A stretch of DNA of 64,000 nt from NCBI GenBank assembly GCA_945643635.1, contig CALZFC010000056.1, positions 1,170,001-1,234,000 on the forward strand, read 5' to 3'. Position numbers and translations under genes: made by a program. This document shows, one piece after another, positions 1-14,239 of this stretch. Numbering within the stretch: position 1 is the first letter of the stretch; each line of letters begins with the position of its first letter. The stretch is from Allodiplogaster sudhausi. Its lineage: Eukaryota; Nematoda; Chromadorea; Rhabditida; Diplogasteridae. A model generated the notes under the pieces. That model did not search any database. It had not been told where the DNA came from and was given only the letters and a program-made list of their open reading frames with translations.

Positions 1-453
1 AAGAGAAGGCATGCTAATGATGAGAAAGGGAAGAGCACGAAGTAAGATGATGGGAGAGAAAAGGAGGAGATTGAGAATATTAGAGAGTAGAAGAAAGTAA
101 AAGAGAGAGAGAGAGAGAAAGAGAGTGGGAGAGGGAGAGAGAGAGAAAGAGAGTGGGAGAAGGAGAGAACGAGGATAGAGTCAAGTGACGGGTGGCAGGA
201 ATAATTTTGAAGCGTCGAAGGAGATGTCGAAATGAAGGAGGGCCCACTGGCCATGCTGACAATTGTGGATGTAAATGGCCAAGAGAATCGAGTGTCTATT
301 GTTCTCCAAGGAATCAGGTGGAGGAGAAAGGAAACCAGCACAGCGGAATGACAGCTTCTTACTATCAATGCACACATACTCGAAACACAATTGACCACGA
401 CATTCTACGAATCAGAGAGCAAGATAGAGAGAGATAGAGCAAGAGAGATAGAG

Positions 454-495
<42 letters not shown>

Positions 496-699
496 GGCGT
501 GAATAAGAAATGAATTGCTTTGTTGTATGCGCAAGACTCATCTCCCCTCCATTCCACGTACTCTGCAACTTCCTTGCATGGATGCGCCGCGCCGTGTCTT
601 CTGGCATGGGAATCTTAACAGTAGAAAACTAAAATCCAAAAAGAAACCGAAGTTATAGGCCAAATTTTAGAGGTGAATACTTGATAGGAAGAGGAGTGC
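1..699. other. GA-rich non-coding stretch, no gene recognised
   Basis: Purine-rich tracts lie at about 105-180 and 418-492. Open frames across them are low-complexity products of the repeat. No family-like exon was recognised. If the short coding end at 700-810 is real, this stretch would be its last intron. Confidence 0.5.
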
Positions 700-810
700 A
701 TGGCCACGTTGCAGATGAAGGCTCCTTTCGTGGACTCTCCGCTTCTTCCGGACTTCGTAGCTGGCTCTCTGCTTATCAAACTCGCCAGCGAACGCCAATT
801 CACATTGTAA
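700..810 (+). CDS. possible terminal exon of an unknown gene
   Basis: A short open frame ending in TAA at 808-810 reads like ordinary globular protein and not like repeat, for example APFVDSPLLPDFVAG followed by SLLIKLASERQ. A TTGCAG acceptor falls just inside it near 712, so the true exon may start there. The composition differs from the GA-rich DNA to its left. I do not recognise a family. It could be the 3' end of a plus-strand gene whose body lies left of the window, or simply a chance frame. Confidence 0.25.
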   Translation: MATLQMKAPFVDSPLLPDFVAGSLLIKLASERQFTL

Positions 811-924
811 GAACAACTCTCTCTTTGATTAGATCAAAAGTTAACTACATCTTTTTTTAATAATCGCTTAAGACAACCTTCTGTAAGAGTCGAGTACGGC
901 GGAATACAGTGCTGTACTAGGAAA

Positions 925-1345
925 TTTGTGATTTTGAAAATTGCTGAAAACTTGACCATTTATACTACTCGACATGCTCTTTAAAAATTATAATCGTGAT
1001 TTTGAAAAAAAATTTATAACTATTTTCACGAATCGCCACAGTGGTTAATTTGCTCCGGCGAAGCGAGCTCGCATTACTATTGTCTCGACCCCTTACCGTA
1101 CGTAGGACTTCATCTTTGAATTTCTGAACTTTTGTTGAACTTCGTCTTCCGGAGGTGTGGAGTGAATCCCTGGTTGTATTTCTAAACTCAGTAAAAGCTT
1201 AGTCACAGTCTTAGGGTAAGAGTCCTGTCGTATGCGCCTTTATCTCGAAAGAAATATTTTTTTTCGAGATTACGATTATACCATTTCAAAGAACATGCCG
1301 AGTAGTACGAACGATCAGGTTTTCATTAAGTTTAAAATTTAAAAA
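925..1345. mobile_element. inverted-repeat element, MITE-like
   Basis: The two ends are imperfect inverted repeats of about 95 bp. The segment around 960-1020, containing TACTACTCGACATG and TATAATCGTGATTTTGAAAA, pairs with the reverse complement of about 1245-1345, which reads TACTACTCGGCATG and TATAATCGTAATCTCGAAAA. By eye the identity is roughly 75 percent. The interior has no long open frame. Size, AT-rich termini and lack of coding fit a non-autonomous DNA transposon relic. No target-site duplication was identified. Confidence 0.55.
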
Positions 1346-1438
1346 TATCCAAATACAGGGAGAGTGAACCAACCCTAAGCTCGGGTGAAATATGCAGATG
1401 GGAGAGTGAACGGCGGCGTCCTCTCGTAGCAAAGGAAC

Positions 1439-2593
1439 ATGAAGAGGGGAGAAGAGAGGACACTTCCACAGCCACTCTCTCGCCCTCTTCTCACTACGAA
1501 CTCAGACGACAACGGAGTGACCTCGGCCTTTCTCTCTGCGCTTTCTACGAAAACGGCAAACTCAAAGCACAGGTTTGGTGTAATCTATCAATTAAAGTGC
1601 CATTTTTATATGTGTAGCCAAGATTCCTTTATTTTTACCTAATTTGATAATGTAACGGCCTTGGAAGGTTCACGAGAGTTGTGCGGAGGCGAGCGAAGGC
1701 GACGTTGTCGTGAATGTCGATGGGGATTCGCCAGACTCATGGACCATGGAAGAGGCCAAGGAAAGGCTTTAGAAAGCAACTGTCATTCGGCTCAGGAAAA
1801 ACAGACGGAAAACTATGGAGAAGAAAGCTTTCTCAGTGGACGAGCAAGAATTCTGCCATCGGTTCTTAGTTTTCCCTAGTTTTTGTCACTTTTTTTTTAC
1901 ATAGTTTTAATATAAAATAAATTAAAAGAGAAGAAGACGTCGAGAAGAAGCTGAAGACGAAGGCTGATATTCCGCGTCTCACTCGCGCTCTCATCGAAAT
2001 TGTTGAAACCGAACGTGAATATGTTCGCCGACTCGAGGAAGTTGGGCTTTTTAACATTCTCATACTTCTTATATTTTAAATCAGCTTTCGCTTAAAAAAA
2101 TACTGCTAGGTAGCTAGAATTTTTTTGTAGCAAGATCTGTAAATACGTATGTTTTTTTTTAGTTAAATCGTTAAATTCCTATAAATTTTCTGAATAATTA
2201 AAACGCTGATATTCTCTGGAATTATCTAGAATGCCTTGTGTCCCTCGCAGACAATCTCCGTGTTCCTGTGCGTGGATGCAGTGCAATCCCATCTCGGCTG
2301 TCTCCGCCGTCTTCTTCGGACTCAGAAGAAGATGCTCGACTCCGTTGAGTCTGCATGTGCCCCAGTCATCTCTTCGGAGTCTTCTTCCGTCTCTCACGAA
2401 ATTGCAGTCGTTAGTTGCAAGGAGAACTTAGCGAAGAAGGCAATGGCTGTGCAGGAGAGTGCCAGCCAAGTCTGCGGGGTCTTCTCCAAGTTCTCTTCTC
2501 ATCTTAAAGTCTACGCCGAATATGCAGCCGCTTATTTGCGTCTTCAGAAGACAATCACTGAAGACACAGCTCTGCTTAAGGAACTAGAGGCAT

Positions 2594-2629
<36 letters not shown>

Positions 2630-3406
2630 AGCAGAGAGACATATGTGAGAGAAAGAGGAGCGGGAAAGAGAAGATTGAAAGAGCAGTGTGAAAGAGGAGT
2701 GAGAAAGAGGATAGAGAAAGAGAAGAGAGAAAGAGAGGAGTGAAAGAGGAGAGAGAAAGAGTGAGATGGTATTTGAGTGCCTGAACAATGGAGGGGAGCA
2801 CTCTTCGTCGTGGGAGTCGTGCATGATTCGTCCCATTCAGCGAGTCACTCAATATCCTCTTCTGCTCTCCTCCCTCGAGGCAGCCGCTCCTTCCCTCCCG
2901 AATCTCTCTCATGTACAGCAAGTCATAGTTCTTCTTCTCAGAAATTCATACAGATATTCAAAAGGCACGATTGAAAAGGTTGCATTGAGGCGATGACTCG
3001 GATGCGCGCCCTGGTTGTTTATGTCAACGAGATGCAAAGGATAGAAGAGCATCTCTCACAGCGACTTCACTGCATTCGAACTAATCATGCTCACTTTCTA
3101 ATCAGCAAGGTTCTGGCCTTCTCACACTACTCTCCTGCTCTCTTCTCTCTCTCACTCTCAGTCGCTCTCTTTCAGGGAATGCGGATGGAGATGGGAGAGT
3201 TGTTAATGTTCATGCGAGTTGTCTGGTTTACAGCGACTACTGAAATCGAGTGCTTTCTCTTTGCATATTCCTCGTTACTTCTACTTCTCCCCGCCAATTC
3301 CACTTCGCAGGTTCACATCACCATTAATGCCCTCTACATCTCTCTGTCTCTGTCTCTCTCTCTCTCTGTCTCTCTTTCTCTCTCTCTCTCTGTCTCTCTC
3401 TCTGTA

Positions 3407-3440
<34 letters not shown>

Positions 3441-3751
3441 AGGAGAGTGTGCTTCTGCCAATGGAAGAGCTGGAGACGAGTAAGGGTGCGTGTGAGGACG
3501 AGTTGCTGTTGCTGCACTGTCCGTTGTTGTCTGGGGAGGGGGAGAGGGGTGTTCCTCTCTCTCCCTCCTCTCTCTTCCACACTCGTCTTCCTCCCTATGC
3601 GAAGAAGCATCTTCTCCGCCACATTCATGCAGCCAAGGCCGCTTCTCTACGCCGCTCCACGCGTCCTCCGAGTGACTCCTCGTCCAAATCAGACTGCGGC
3701 TATTCAAGTGAACAGTCGCCTCTCTCCGTCCTCCCTTCTCCCTCTAATTAA
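1439..3751 (+). CDS. Rho guanine-nucleotide exchange factor, DH-PH type
   Basis: Multi-exon gene for a Dbl-family RhoGEF, which loads Rho GTPases with GTP at membranes or the cytoskeleton. The DH domain is spread over several exons. The first helix is ALIEIVETEREYVRRLEE (about 1990-2040). A middle part with SSHLKVYAEYAAAYL lies near 2495-2535. The hallmark helix MIRPIQRVTQYPLLL is at about 2823-2867. The last DH helix, ALVVYVNEMQRIEEH, is at about 3008-3052. A short PH-like part and a Ser-rich tail ending in LPSPSN and TAA at 3749-3751 follow. Introns include a GA tract (2592-2763) that seems to use a GC donor, and a CT tract (3340-3440). The 5' end is uncertain: the ATG at 1439 opens a plausible Ser/Thr-rich exon, but the link through 1660-1925 is not resolved. 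The subfamily cannot be assigned. Confidence 0.75.
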
Positions 3752-3799
3752 TACACTTCTCGTGCATGTCATATTGTATTATCAAGATATCAATGATTC

Positions 3800-4446
3800 T
3801 CACGAAATATATTTGTCATTGTTGAATATGCCTATGTTTAGCGGGTAAATAACGCCCATGTCTCTGCCGGTGACTGCAGGAATTGCAATATCATTAAAGG
3901 AAGCAGAATCCTCTTGAAATAAATGAGTGCTTGGCTCAGGGGGTTGTTCGGCACGGGGGAAGACGAATATAACCTTTATTTTCAATTATAACGTCATTTA
4001 AAATACATATGTACGGTAATTTTAATTTTAAAAAAAACCTTTTTTTCTCACAATCAGATCGCCATAAATGGCACGAGGAACACGAACATGACATTCACTT
4101 TGCACCACTTTGTCTTTTTTGGAAGGTACGGTCCGAATTAAGCCTTTCTCCAGAAGCCCCTGTTCAATAGCAGTATTTTCGCGATATCTGTGCCGACTTC
4201 GTCAAGACACATCCAGTGGTTGTTCGGGGAGATAAAGAGTGGGAGTAGTAATTCGTTCTTCAAGCTCGTCGCTAGATGGATGCTCCCACTCTCCACAAAC
4301 ACAATCGCCCGAGCACCGCTAACATTATTGCCCTGGCTTCCGACACTTTTGTGCCAACCTCCTATAGTGGTGTATGTTGTGTTTTGAGTACTGCTTGAGA
4401 TATGTTCGTGGATGTACATTATATCAAATTGCGTGGTGATATTCAC
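3800..4446 (-). CDS. unassigned small gene divergent from ABHD17
   Basis: Three exons join in one frame on the minus strand to give about 176 residues. Exon 1 runs from an ATG at 4446 to ...NHWMCLDE. A 38-nt intron (GTCGGC...GAACAG) follows. Exon 2 begins GLLEKGLIRTVPSKKDK and ends AIYGDLI at a GTGAGA donor. Exon 3 starts VIFVFPRAEQPPEPS and stops at 3800-3802. The frame is kept across both introns and the composition is normal, which argues for a real gene. I do not recognise the family and see no signal peptide or membrane segment. Its start is about 155 bp from the ABHD17 start on the other strand, so the two probably share a promoter region. The first exon is the least certain part. Confidence 0.45.
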
Positions 4447-4601
4447 GAAAGTTCATTCTAGTGTGAGCGCAAACTGCAACGGTGAAGTTCTGAAGCCCTT
4501 GTTCAGGGCCAGATGTGTTCTCCAGAGCTTCCTCGCTGTTTGAATATGTCGATGTGTGTGAGTGATAGCTGATAAGCTGTGCTTGGCAGGGTGGGCGGGA
4601 G

Positions 4602-4947
4602 ATGGCGACTTCGTCCTCCTCTGCAGAAGCGGCTGTCGTAGCTGCCGCTGCGGGTCGGCAGGGCCGGGTGAGTATGCGCGATCTCTGCTGTCTCTTCTGC
4701 TGCCCTCCCTTTCCCTCGTCCATCGTCTCTAAACTCGCCTTCATGCCTCCTGAGCCCAGCTACTCCATCGGAGAGAATAACAGACTGGTGTTAATCGAGG
4801 GCCGTTCCGAGTGGCCACACGACCCAGAAGCCATGGAGAGAATTCATGTTAGTCTTCTATATCTAGACTCGCCAATTCTAGTTACAATTACTCTGTAATT
4901 CTTGTAGACATTGCCTTATGAATATGGAAAGGGGAACACCGGAGAGA

Positions 4948-4996
<49 letters not shown>

Positions 4997-6335
4997 GAAT
5001 GGCCACTCCTTGCAGGTGCAGTTGAAGCGCACTCGTCGAAGGAATCGCATCGCGTGCATGATGATTCGCCCCGTGCCCGATGCGCACTTCACCATCGTGT
5101 TCTCTCATGGAAATGCTGTTGATCTCGGCCAGATGTGCTCCTTCTACTATGGCCTTGGTCATCGTCTCGGTTGCAATCTCTTCAGTTATGATTACTCTGG
5201 TAAGCAGATGTTGATGCTTTGCCAATTTACTTAGTTCCATAATAAAACGGCTTTATTTTAATGCCATATATGAGGTCTTTTTATTAAACAAACATTTTGT
5301 TGTCGGTTGGTTTTCCTCCGCATTTTCTCGATGAAAAACGTGGCCGTCCTTAAGCAGGAAGAAGGGTATTTGTTGATACCCTACGCTCCCATTGAACCCC
5401 TGCTCACCCCTTTGTCATAGAGTGTTGCGGGCTGGGCTAATTCAACACTGTTCGAACCATATGGAATGAACAATGATTCGTATTGTTTATTAAATAAAGT
5501 ATAATAAACAATACGAATCATTGTAGTGTTCATTCCATATGGTTCGAACAGTGTTGAATTACAGTGTTGAGATACCTTTTTCTTTTCTCCAGGATATGGC
5601 TGCTCGACGGGGAAGCCTTCTGAGAAGAATTTGTACGCAGATATTGCTGCTGCTCTGGAGTTTCTTCAAACTGACCTGGAGGTTCCATTTTGCTAGCCAT
5701 GCCCTTGTCTCTTGAATGACATTCTTGTGCAGGTTTCTCCTGATCGGCTCATTCTCTATGGTCAGTCAATCGGTACCGTTCCTTCAGTCGACTTCGCTGC
5801 TAAGAACCCAAATATCGCTGCGCTTGGTACCTTTGCATGCCTCTTTCTCTGCTCCGTCCTCTTCCCTCTCTCCCCTCTCCTTCTCTCCTGCTTCTTCCAG
5901 TGTTGCACTCTCCGTTGATGTCTGGAATGCGAGTTGCATTCCCTGGAACCTCTCGCTCCTGGTGCTGCGATGCCTTTCCTTCTATCGAAAAGGTCTTTTT
6001 CAAATTCATTTGATGATAGGCTAAGTGAGCCGTGAACCATAATTGTATTGATTGTCTAAGTTGAATGGTACTCCTCTTGCTAGGTTCCTCGTGTCTCGGT
6101 CCCCACTCTCGTAATCCATGGGACTGAGGATGAAGTGATCGACTTCTCTCATGGAGTGTCGATCTACGAGAGCTGTCCCAGTTCAGTCGACCCTCTCTGG
6201 GTGTCAGGAGCGGGTCATAATGATGTCGAGTTGCACTCCCAGTATCTGGAAAGACTTCACACTTTCATCGAACACGAAACCAGGCGCGACCGCCCGTCAG
6301 TGATCCCTGCTTCTTCTATTCCGCAACTTCCTTGA
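4602..6335 (+). CDS. ABHD17: ABHD17-family protein depalmitoylase
   Basis: Serine hydrolase of the ABHD17 family, which removes palmitate from proteins such as Ras at the plasma membrane and endosomes. Six exons (4602-4847, 5016-5199, 5593-5681, 5733-5826, 5901-5992, 6084-6335) join in frame to 318 residues, close to the roughly 310 of vertebrate members. The N-terminal cysteine cluster [11 protein letters not shown] is the usual palmitoylation and membrane anchor. [12 protein letters not shown] forms the oxyanion-side motif. The nucleophile serine is in [11 protein letters not shown], the acid in [13 protein letters not shown], and the catalytic histidine in [10 protein letters not shown]. 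The ATG at 4602 adds an Ala-rich stretch before the Cys cluster; an in-frame ATG at 4674 gives a start closer to vertebrate proteins. One intron carries a GA tract and another a long hairpin. Confidence 0.93.
5438..5561. repeat. near-perfect long hairpin in an ABHD17 intron
   Basis: Two arms of about 55-60 nt are exact inverted copies apart from a 5-nt bulge, around a loop of roughly 9 nt. The outer end reads TAATTCAACACTGTTCGAAC and the other end is its complement, GTTCGAACAGTGTTGAATTA. TA dinucleotides flank both ends, compatible with a TA target site. It lies in the intron at 5200-5592. A fold-back MITE is most likely; a hairpin RNA source is possible. Confidence 0.8.
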
Positions 6336-7502
6336 ATTACGCTCTCTTTCTACACCTGTCTCGCCATTTCTCTCCGTAGCCCTCTCTTTTTTTCCGCCTC
6401 TCAGATACCACATGTAACATTCAGATTTTGTTTCAAAAATATTGAAATAATCGTTACCTCTTCCTCCTTTGTACTATTGCCTAAGTACTCCGTTAATTCT
6501 GTTTTTTTTTTTACGAAAACTGAAATTCTGATGATGAAACGGGCTAATATATGAAGCACCTCCACGTAACATTCTCACGTCCGCTCTCTTCTCGCTTCTT
6601 GCTTCAGCTCTCTCAGATTCTACTGCAATGTATTTTTGTCATATATTTAATACAGATTACAGTATTCCTTATGGCTTTTTTTGCAGTGATGCCTGTTTTA
6701 CATTTGGATGTCATCGGGGATATAATTTAGGTGTTTTTTTTAGCGTCTATTCAGATTAATTTTTAAAATTTTTAGCTCACATATTTTGTAAAAGTAGTGA
6801 TTCTTCCAAATTTTTAATATGCTTATCTTAGGAACGCGCATTTATATTATTTTAGATCTGTCGTATTGTCGTTGATTTGTTTTATCTGATTGTATGCTTC
6901 TGCTGTGTTACAGGAAGGGGATCGGGGTCTTGTCACTTCCAACATTTCTGTTGTGTTCCACTTCACAACCCTCCCCTTATTGTTTCTTTCTTTCTTTCAT
7001 GCTCAGTTGGCCTTTCAATATGCATTTGAAATCTAAAGAGTGGCAAATGCAAATATATTCCGCACTAGCCTGGCGTTTTGTCTGTGGTGATGATATGTTC
7101 AATTCTATCCTGGGGTCAATCATCTTATGGATTTATATCGAAGACGACATAAGTCTGTGTTATCCGCTTTATCGAGTTGGAATGAGTAAAAGATTGTCGG
7201 TGAATCTGGTTGACGGCTTCGCATTCGCATGACATTTACACTCTGTTGGATCTCATTAGAAAAGGAAAGAGAAGCACTCGGGAAGATGAGAGGACAAGGA
7301 AAGAGAGGACGCTTCCCTCTTGACGTCATCCGAAGAATCGAGGTTGTCGTGGCTACAGCAGCCCATCGATTGCCTTGTTTCTCTCTTCCCTCACAATTCT
7401 CTTTCTCTCTCGCTTTCCCTCTTTCCTCTCATGCCTGGAGCAAGAAGGCGTGGCCTGCTTGGTGGAAGCACGACTGCGTTCACTGCGTGGCGGGGCAAGA
7501 GA
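6336..7502. other. intergenic spacer between ABHD17 and PAL
   Basis: AT-rich 3' flank of ABHD17, then the 5' flank of PAL. Several short open frames exist, but none resembles a known family and none shows splice-supported continuity. The part from about 7230 may include PAL 5' untranslated sequence. Confidence 0.5.
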
Positions 7503-7931
7503 ATGCGTGGTCGCCCCAGCCGTCTGCTCACCCTCTGCTCTCTTCTAATTTCCTTTTCTCTCGCAGCAACCACTCGTCAGACAATTCCTTAAATTCATTC
7601 GTAGTGAAGATTTAGCGATTTTCGAAAAAAAAACATTACTTTTCCCAATTCTAAAAAAAGTGAAATATAACTAAGTGCGCAGCTTGTGGGCGAGCGATTT
7701 CATCGTTTGTTCAAACCCTAGTTGTCCAAGCTCTTTATTATTTGAAATATTAAGTGCAGAGATTTGATTATAGAAGAAGAAGATGAGCAACTCCTTGCTG
7801 AATTCGCCCAGATTCCAGTTAACGAAGAGGAACTCGGCCGAGATCTTCCTCAGGAAGAAGTAGCCTCCGACAATCTCGCAGGCGATGACAATGTGTTCTT
7901 CTCTTTCTCTCCTTTTCCCCCTCTCCATCTG

Positions 7932-7970
<39 letters not shown>

Positions 7971-7980
7971 CTCTGTCTCT

Positions 7981-8017
<37 letters not shown>

Positions 8018-9059
8018 TCACTGATCTGTGAATGAGAGCAAGCAGCCGTCGTTCTGTCCTCCCAGCCAACTAGTAGAATGATTCACCTGGTATGAGATTG
8101 CAGGCCTTCCTGATGAGCTTGAGCAAGCCCCTGGGTGAGATCTCAGGGATGGCAATGGATAAGCAGGGCCGACTCATTGTTTTCCACCGAGCGGATCGAA
8201 TTTGGGAAGAGCGGTGAGTGGTGTCAATTCCAAACTGAAGCCCATTCGACATTCGGTAACAACAACGTCTAGTTCAAATTATTCCTTCAGCTGGTCTTTC
8301 ACTTCTCGGGCATCTTATTCACATTATAATAAGCGATGAGGAAGGGTGATTGATTGTAGTACCTTCGATGAGAAAGGAAGACTTCGTAAAGGACTCGGAC
8401 CGATCAAGAATGATACCATCGCTGTCATTGACATCAAGACTGGACAAGTTAGAAGAGACTAGTGATAGAGAGAGAAAGAGACAGAGAGAGAGAGAGAGAC
8501 AGCAAGAGGAGAGGAGACAGAAACCAAAAGTATAGGAAGAGAGATGTAAAAATGAAATGGATGTTGATTTATGAATTGGTGAGGAAGAATAATAATAGGA
8601 AGAAAGTGGCACAGGATTCGTTTTGGTTAAGGTGTTAGAAGAACACGGCTCCGGCCTCTTCTTCCTCCCCCACGGACTCACCGTTGATCCCTCGGGCAAT
8701 GTCTGGGTCACGGATGTGGGCAGTCATCAGGTAAGAGAGAAAGAGAGGGAAACAGAAGGTAATGCTGAGAGATCAGAAAAGGATGAAGAGCATGAGAAGC
8801 ATGAGTTGAGGTGCACAAGCTGGGAGCTGACTGGAAACCCGTGCTCTCCCTCGGTGTTCGGGGAGAGCCTGGCTCTGGCCCCGCCCACTTCTGCCAGCCA
8901 ACCGATGTCGCGGTGGCCACGAATGGCTACTTCTTCGTCTCCGATGGCTACTGCAATTCGCGAGTTGTCAAGTTCAATCCCTCCGGCAAGCAAGAGGCTA
9001 TCTTCATGGCACCTGATGGTTAGCCAACTCCCCTTTCTTTTCTTTTCTTGCTCCTCGCT

Positions 9060-9091
<32 letters not shown>

Positions 9092-9221
9092 GCTCTCTCT
9101 TTCTTTCTCTCTCTCTCTCCCTCTCTCTCTCTCGCTCTCTCTTTCTTTCTCTATCTCTCGCTCTCTCTCTCTCCCTCTCGCTCTCTCTCTCTCTCTCTTT
9201 CTCTCTCAAGCTCTCTCTTTC

Positions 9222-9271
<50 letters not shown>

Positions 9272-9483
9272 CTCTGCCTATATTTAATTGGTGATCTTAC
9301 AGCTGAAGGATTCCGAACAATAGCTCCAACCACGAAGATGGGAATCGATTTTGTAGCTTCAGCTTTGAAAAAGAAAAAAAACCTGATTGTGAGAGTTTCA
9401 ACCTGTATGTATGTATATACAAACATATATCTCGGTGCTTCGTTTTCAAATAGATCATTTTCTTGCTGAAATATATATATATA

Positions 9484-9525
<42 letters not shown>

Positions 9526-10579
9526 TATAATATTGAGTCTTCTATTGAAAAAATCGATTAGTGAGTTGCTGCGATGGGAAGCCGTTAGTGTTTGTTTCAG
9601 CTATTGCTTTGGAAAAGTGCGCCAATAACGAACTTTGACCTAACACTTCTTAAAAATAACTTTTGTTTGCCGATGCATTTCCGTGTTTTATTTCTCTGAA
9701 ATATCTTCTACCCCTGCAGGCGAAGAAGGCTCGTCTCCCTTCGCCGTTCCCCACTCACTCGCACTCATCCAAGATATGAATCTCCTATGCGTGGCAGACA
9801 GAGAAAACGAACGTGTTCAATGCTACTCCGCAGGACTTGTAGAAGGGCATCGGTTAGAGGGGGAGGGGGGAAGAGTGGAAGTGAGAAGGGGGGGGGGAGA
9901 GAGTGGGAGAGAGAGAGAGACAGAGAAAGAGAGGGAGAGAGAGACGAGGGGGATTGGTGAAAGAGTGAAAGTGAGAGGAAGATAGGAAAGGAGAGAGATA
10001 AAGAAGAAAGAGCATGAATGGGAGATATGGAAAGTGAAATAAATGATATATCTGGAGAATACGACTTTCGGGTGCTTCAGGTCGATTCCTTCCGGGATCC
10101 CCATTACTTCAGCAGAGAACATCGGACGTGTTTACGCCATTCGCGAGAAGAGTTTGTTTTACTTGGCTTTTCATTAGCTTCGTGGTTCTTTGTAATAGCC
10201 GAGTAAGTGAAACTCAGCGAAGTCTTTGGTAGATCACTACTTGGTGGGAGTGACTGGAGAAGACCTCGCTGGGCAGCTACCATCTCAAATGTTTGTCATG
10301 GACATGAAGAGCGGACAAGCCACCACCTTCCTCAAGGTTCATTTCTATATCTCTCCTATCCCTATTATCTCTCTCTCCCTCTCTCTCTCTCCTCTCTCTC
10401 TCTCACTTTCACTCAGTCTCCCTCTCTCATCATTCTTTCTCTCTCTCGCTCTATTTCTTGCAACTCTTCAACTTCAGGGAATCAAGAACGCCCATGCCGT
10501 TGCTGTAGCGGACGATGGGAAAGTGTTCATCGGGCAGATGCACCCTAATCAGATTGTCATCGTCGACCTGGCACTCTGA
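7503..10579 (+). CDS. Pal: peptidyl-alpha-hydroxyglycine alpha-amidating lyase (PAL)
   Basis: Secretory-pathway enzyme that splits peptidyl-alpha-hydroxyglycine into an amidated peptide and glyoxylate, the last step of neuropeptide amidation. The start at 7503 gives a signal peptide (RLLTLCSLLISFSLA). An acidic linker exon (about 7762-7903) follows, then the six-bladed NHL-type propeller. Visible core motifs are RLIVFHRADRIWEE (arginine), FFLPHGLTVD (histidine), HFCQPTDVAV, FVSDGYCNSRVV (tyrosine), AVPHSLALI (histidine), CVADREN (arginine) and KNAHAVAVADDG (last histidine). These match the Arg/Tyr/Arg and three zinc-site His of the family. There is no monooxygenase (PHM) domain, so this is a stand-alone PAL as in insects. 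It ends VIVDLAL and stops at 10577-10579. Introns contain CT tracts, a GA tract and an AT microsatellite. The junction between the acidic exon and the first propeller exon is the least certain. Confidence 0.9.
9050..9272 (+). repeat. long (CT)n tract in a PAL intron
   Basis: More than 200 bp of CT repeat with interspersed TTTCT units, inside the roughly 700-bp intron between the exon ending IFMAPD and the exon starting with EEGSSPFAV. It is one of the longest simple repeats in this gene and creates spurious Ser/Leu-rich frames. Confidence 0.9.
9471..9532. repeat. (AT)n microsatellite
   Basis: About 60 bp of nearly pure AT dinucleotide, in the same PAL intron as the CT tract. It is the only long AT dinucleotide run noticed in the window. 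Confidence 0.95.
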
Positions 10580-10676
10580 GAATAGAGAGAGCAGAGAGAG
10601 CAGAGAAAACAGCAGAGTGAGAGAGCAGCAGAGAAAGAGGGAGAGAGGCAGATGATATGTACAAAAAAGATCTATT

Positions 10677-10722
<46 letters not shown>

Positions 10723-11110
10723 GATCCATCTAAGTTGTTGTCCCATTTCCATTGTTCTGCTTAATCTTCCATTCCACACTTCCCACATCAACCTCATTTC
10801 CATTCCAAGAAACGGGCAGCTCCACGGCAATCTCACTCCATAGAATCTCCATCCTTACAGTGCTTGCAGAGTGAATATAACAGATGTTGATAAAAAAGCT
10901 AAGCTGATGTGAAAGCAATTGGTTTTCCATGCATAACACGCGAATATTAATAGAAAATGAATATCATTGGATAATTGCATATGATCTGAGAATGAGGAGA
11001 GCAACCATATGCGCACTTAATTATTTCTTTTAGTGTGCTATGATTGAGTTTTCTTGTGGAATTTACGAAATGGTCTTGTTTTGAATTTGAATACTCTGCA
11101 AGTTGTGAGG
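10580..11110. other. spacer between PAL and AFG2
   Basis: A GA-rich run lies at about 10583-10724, immediately after the PAL stop codon. The rest is moderately AT-rich. No further gene was recognised. An in-frame ATG at 11054 could extend AFG2 upstream by 19 residues. Confidence 0.5.

Positions 11111-14239
<3,129 letters not shown>

Noticed and set aside
5445..5470. GTTCGAACC resembling a tRNA T-loop
   Set aside because: It is the arm of the long hairpin; no D-arm, anticodon arm or acceptor stem of a tRNA fits around it.
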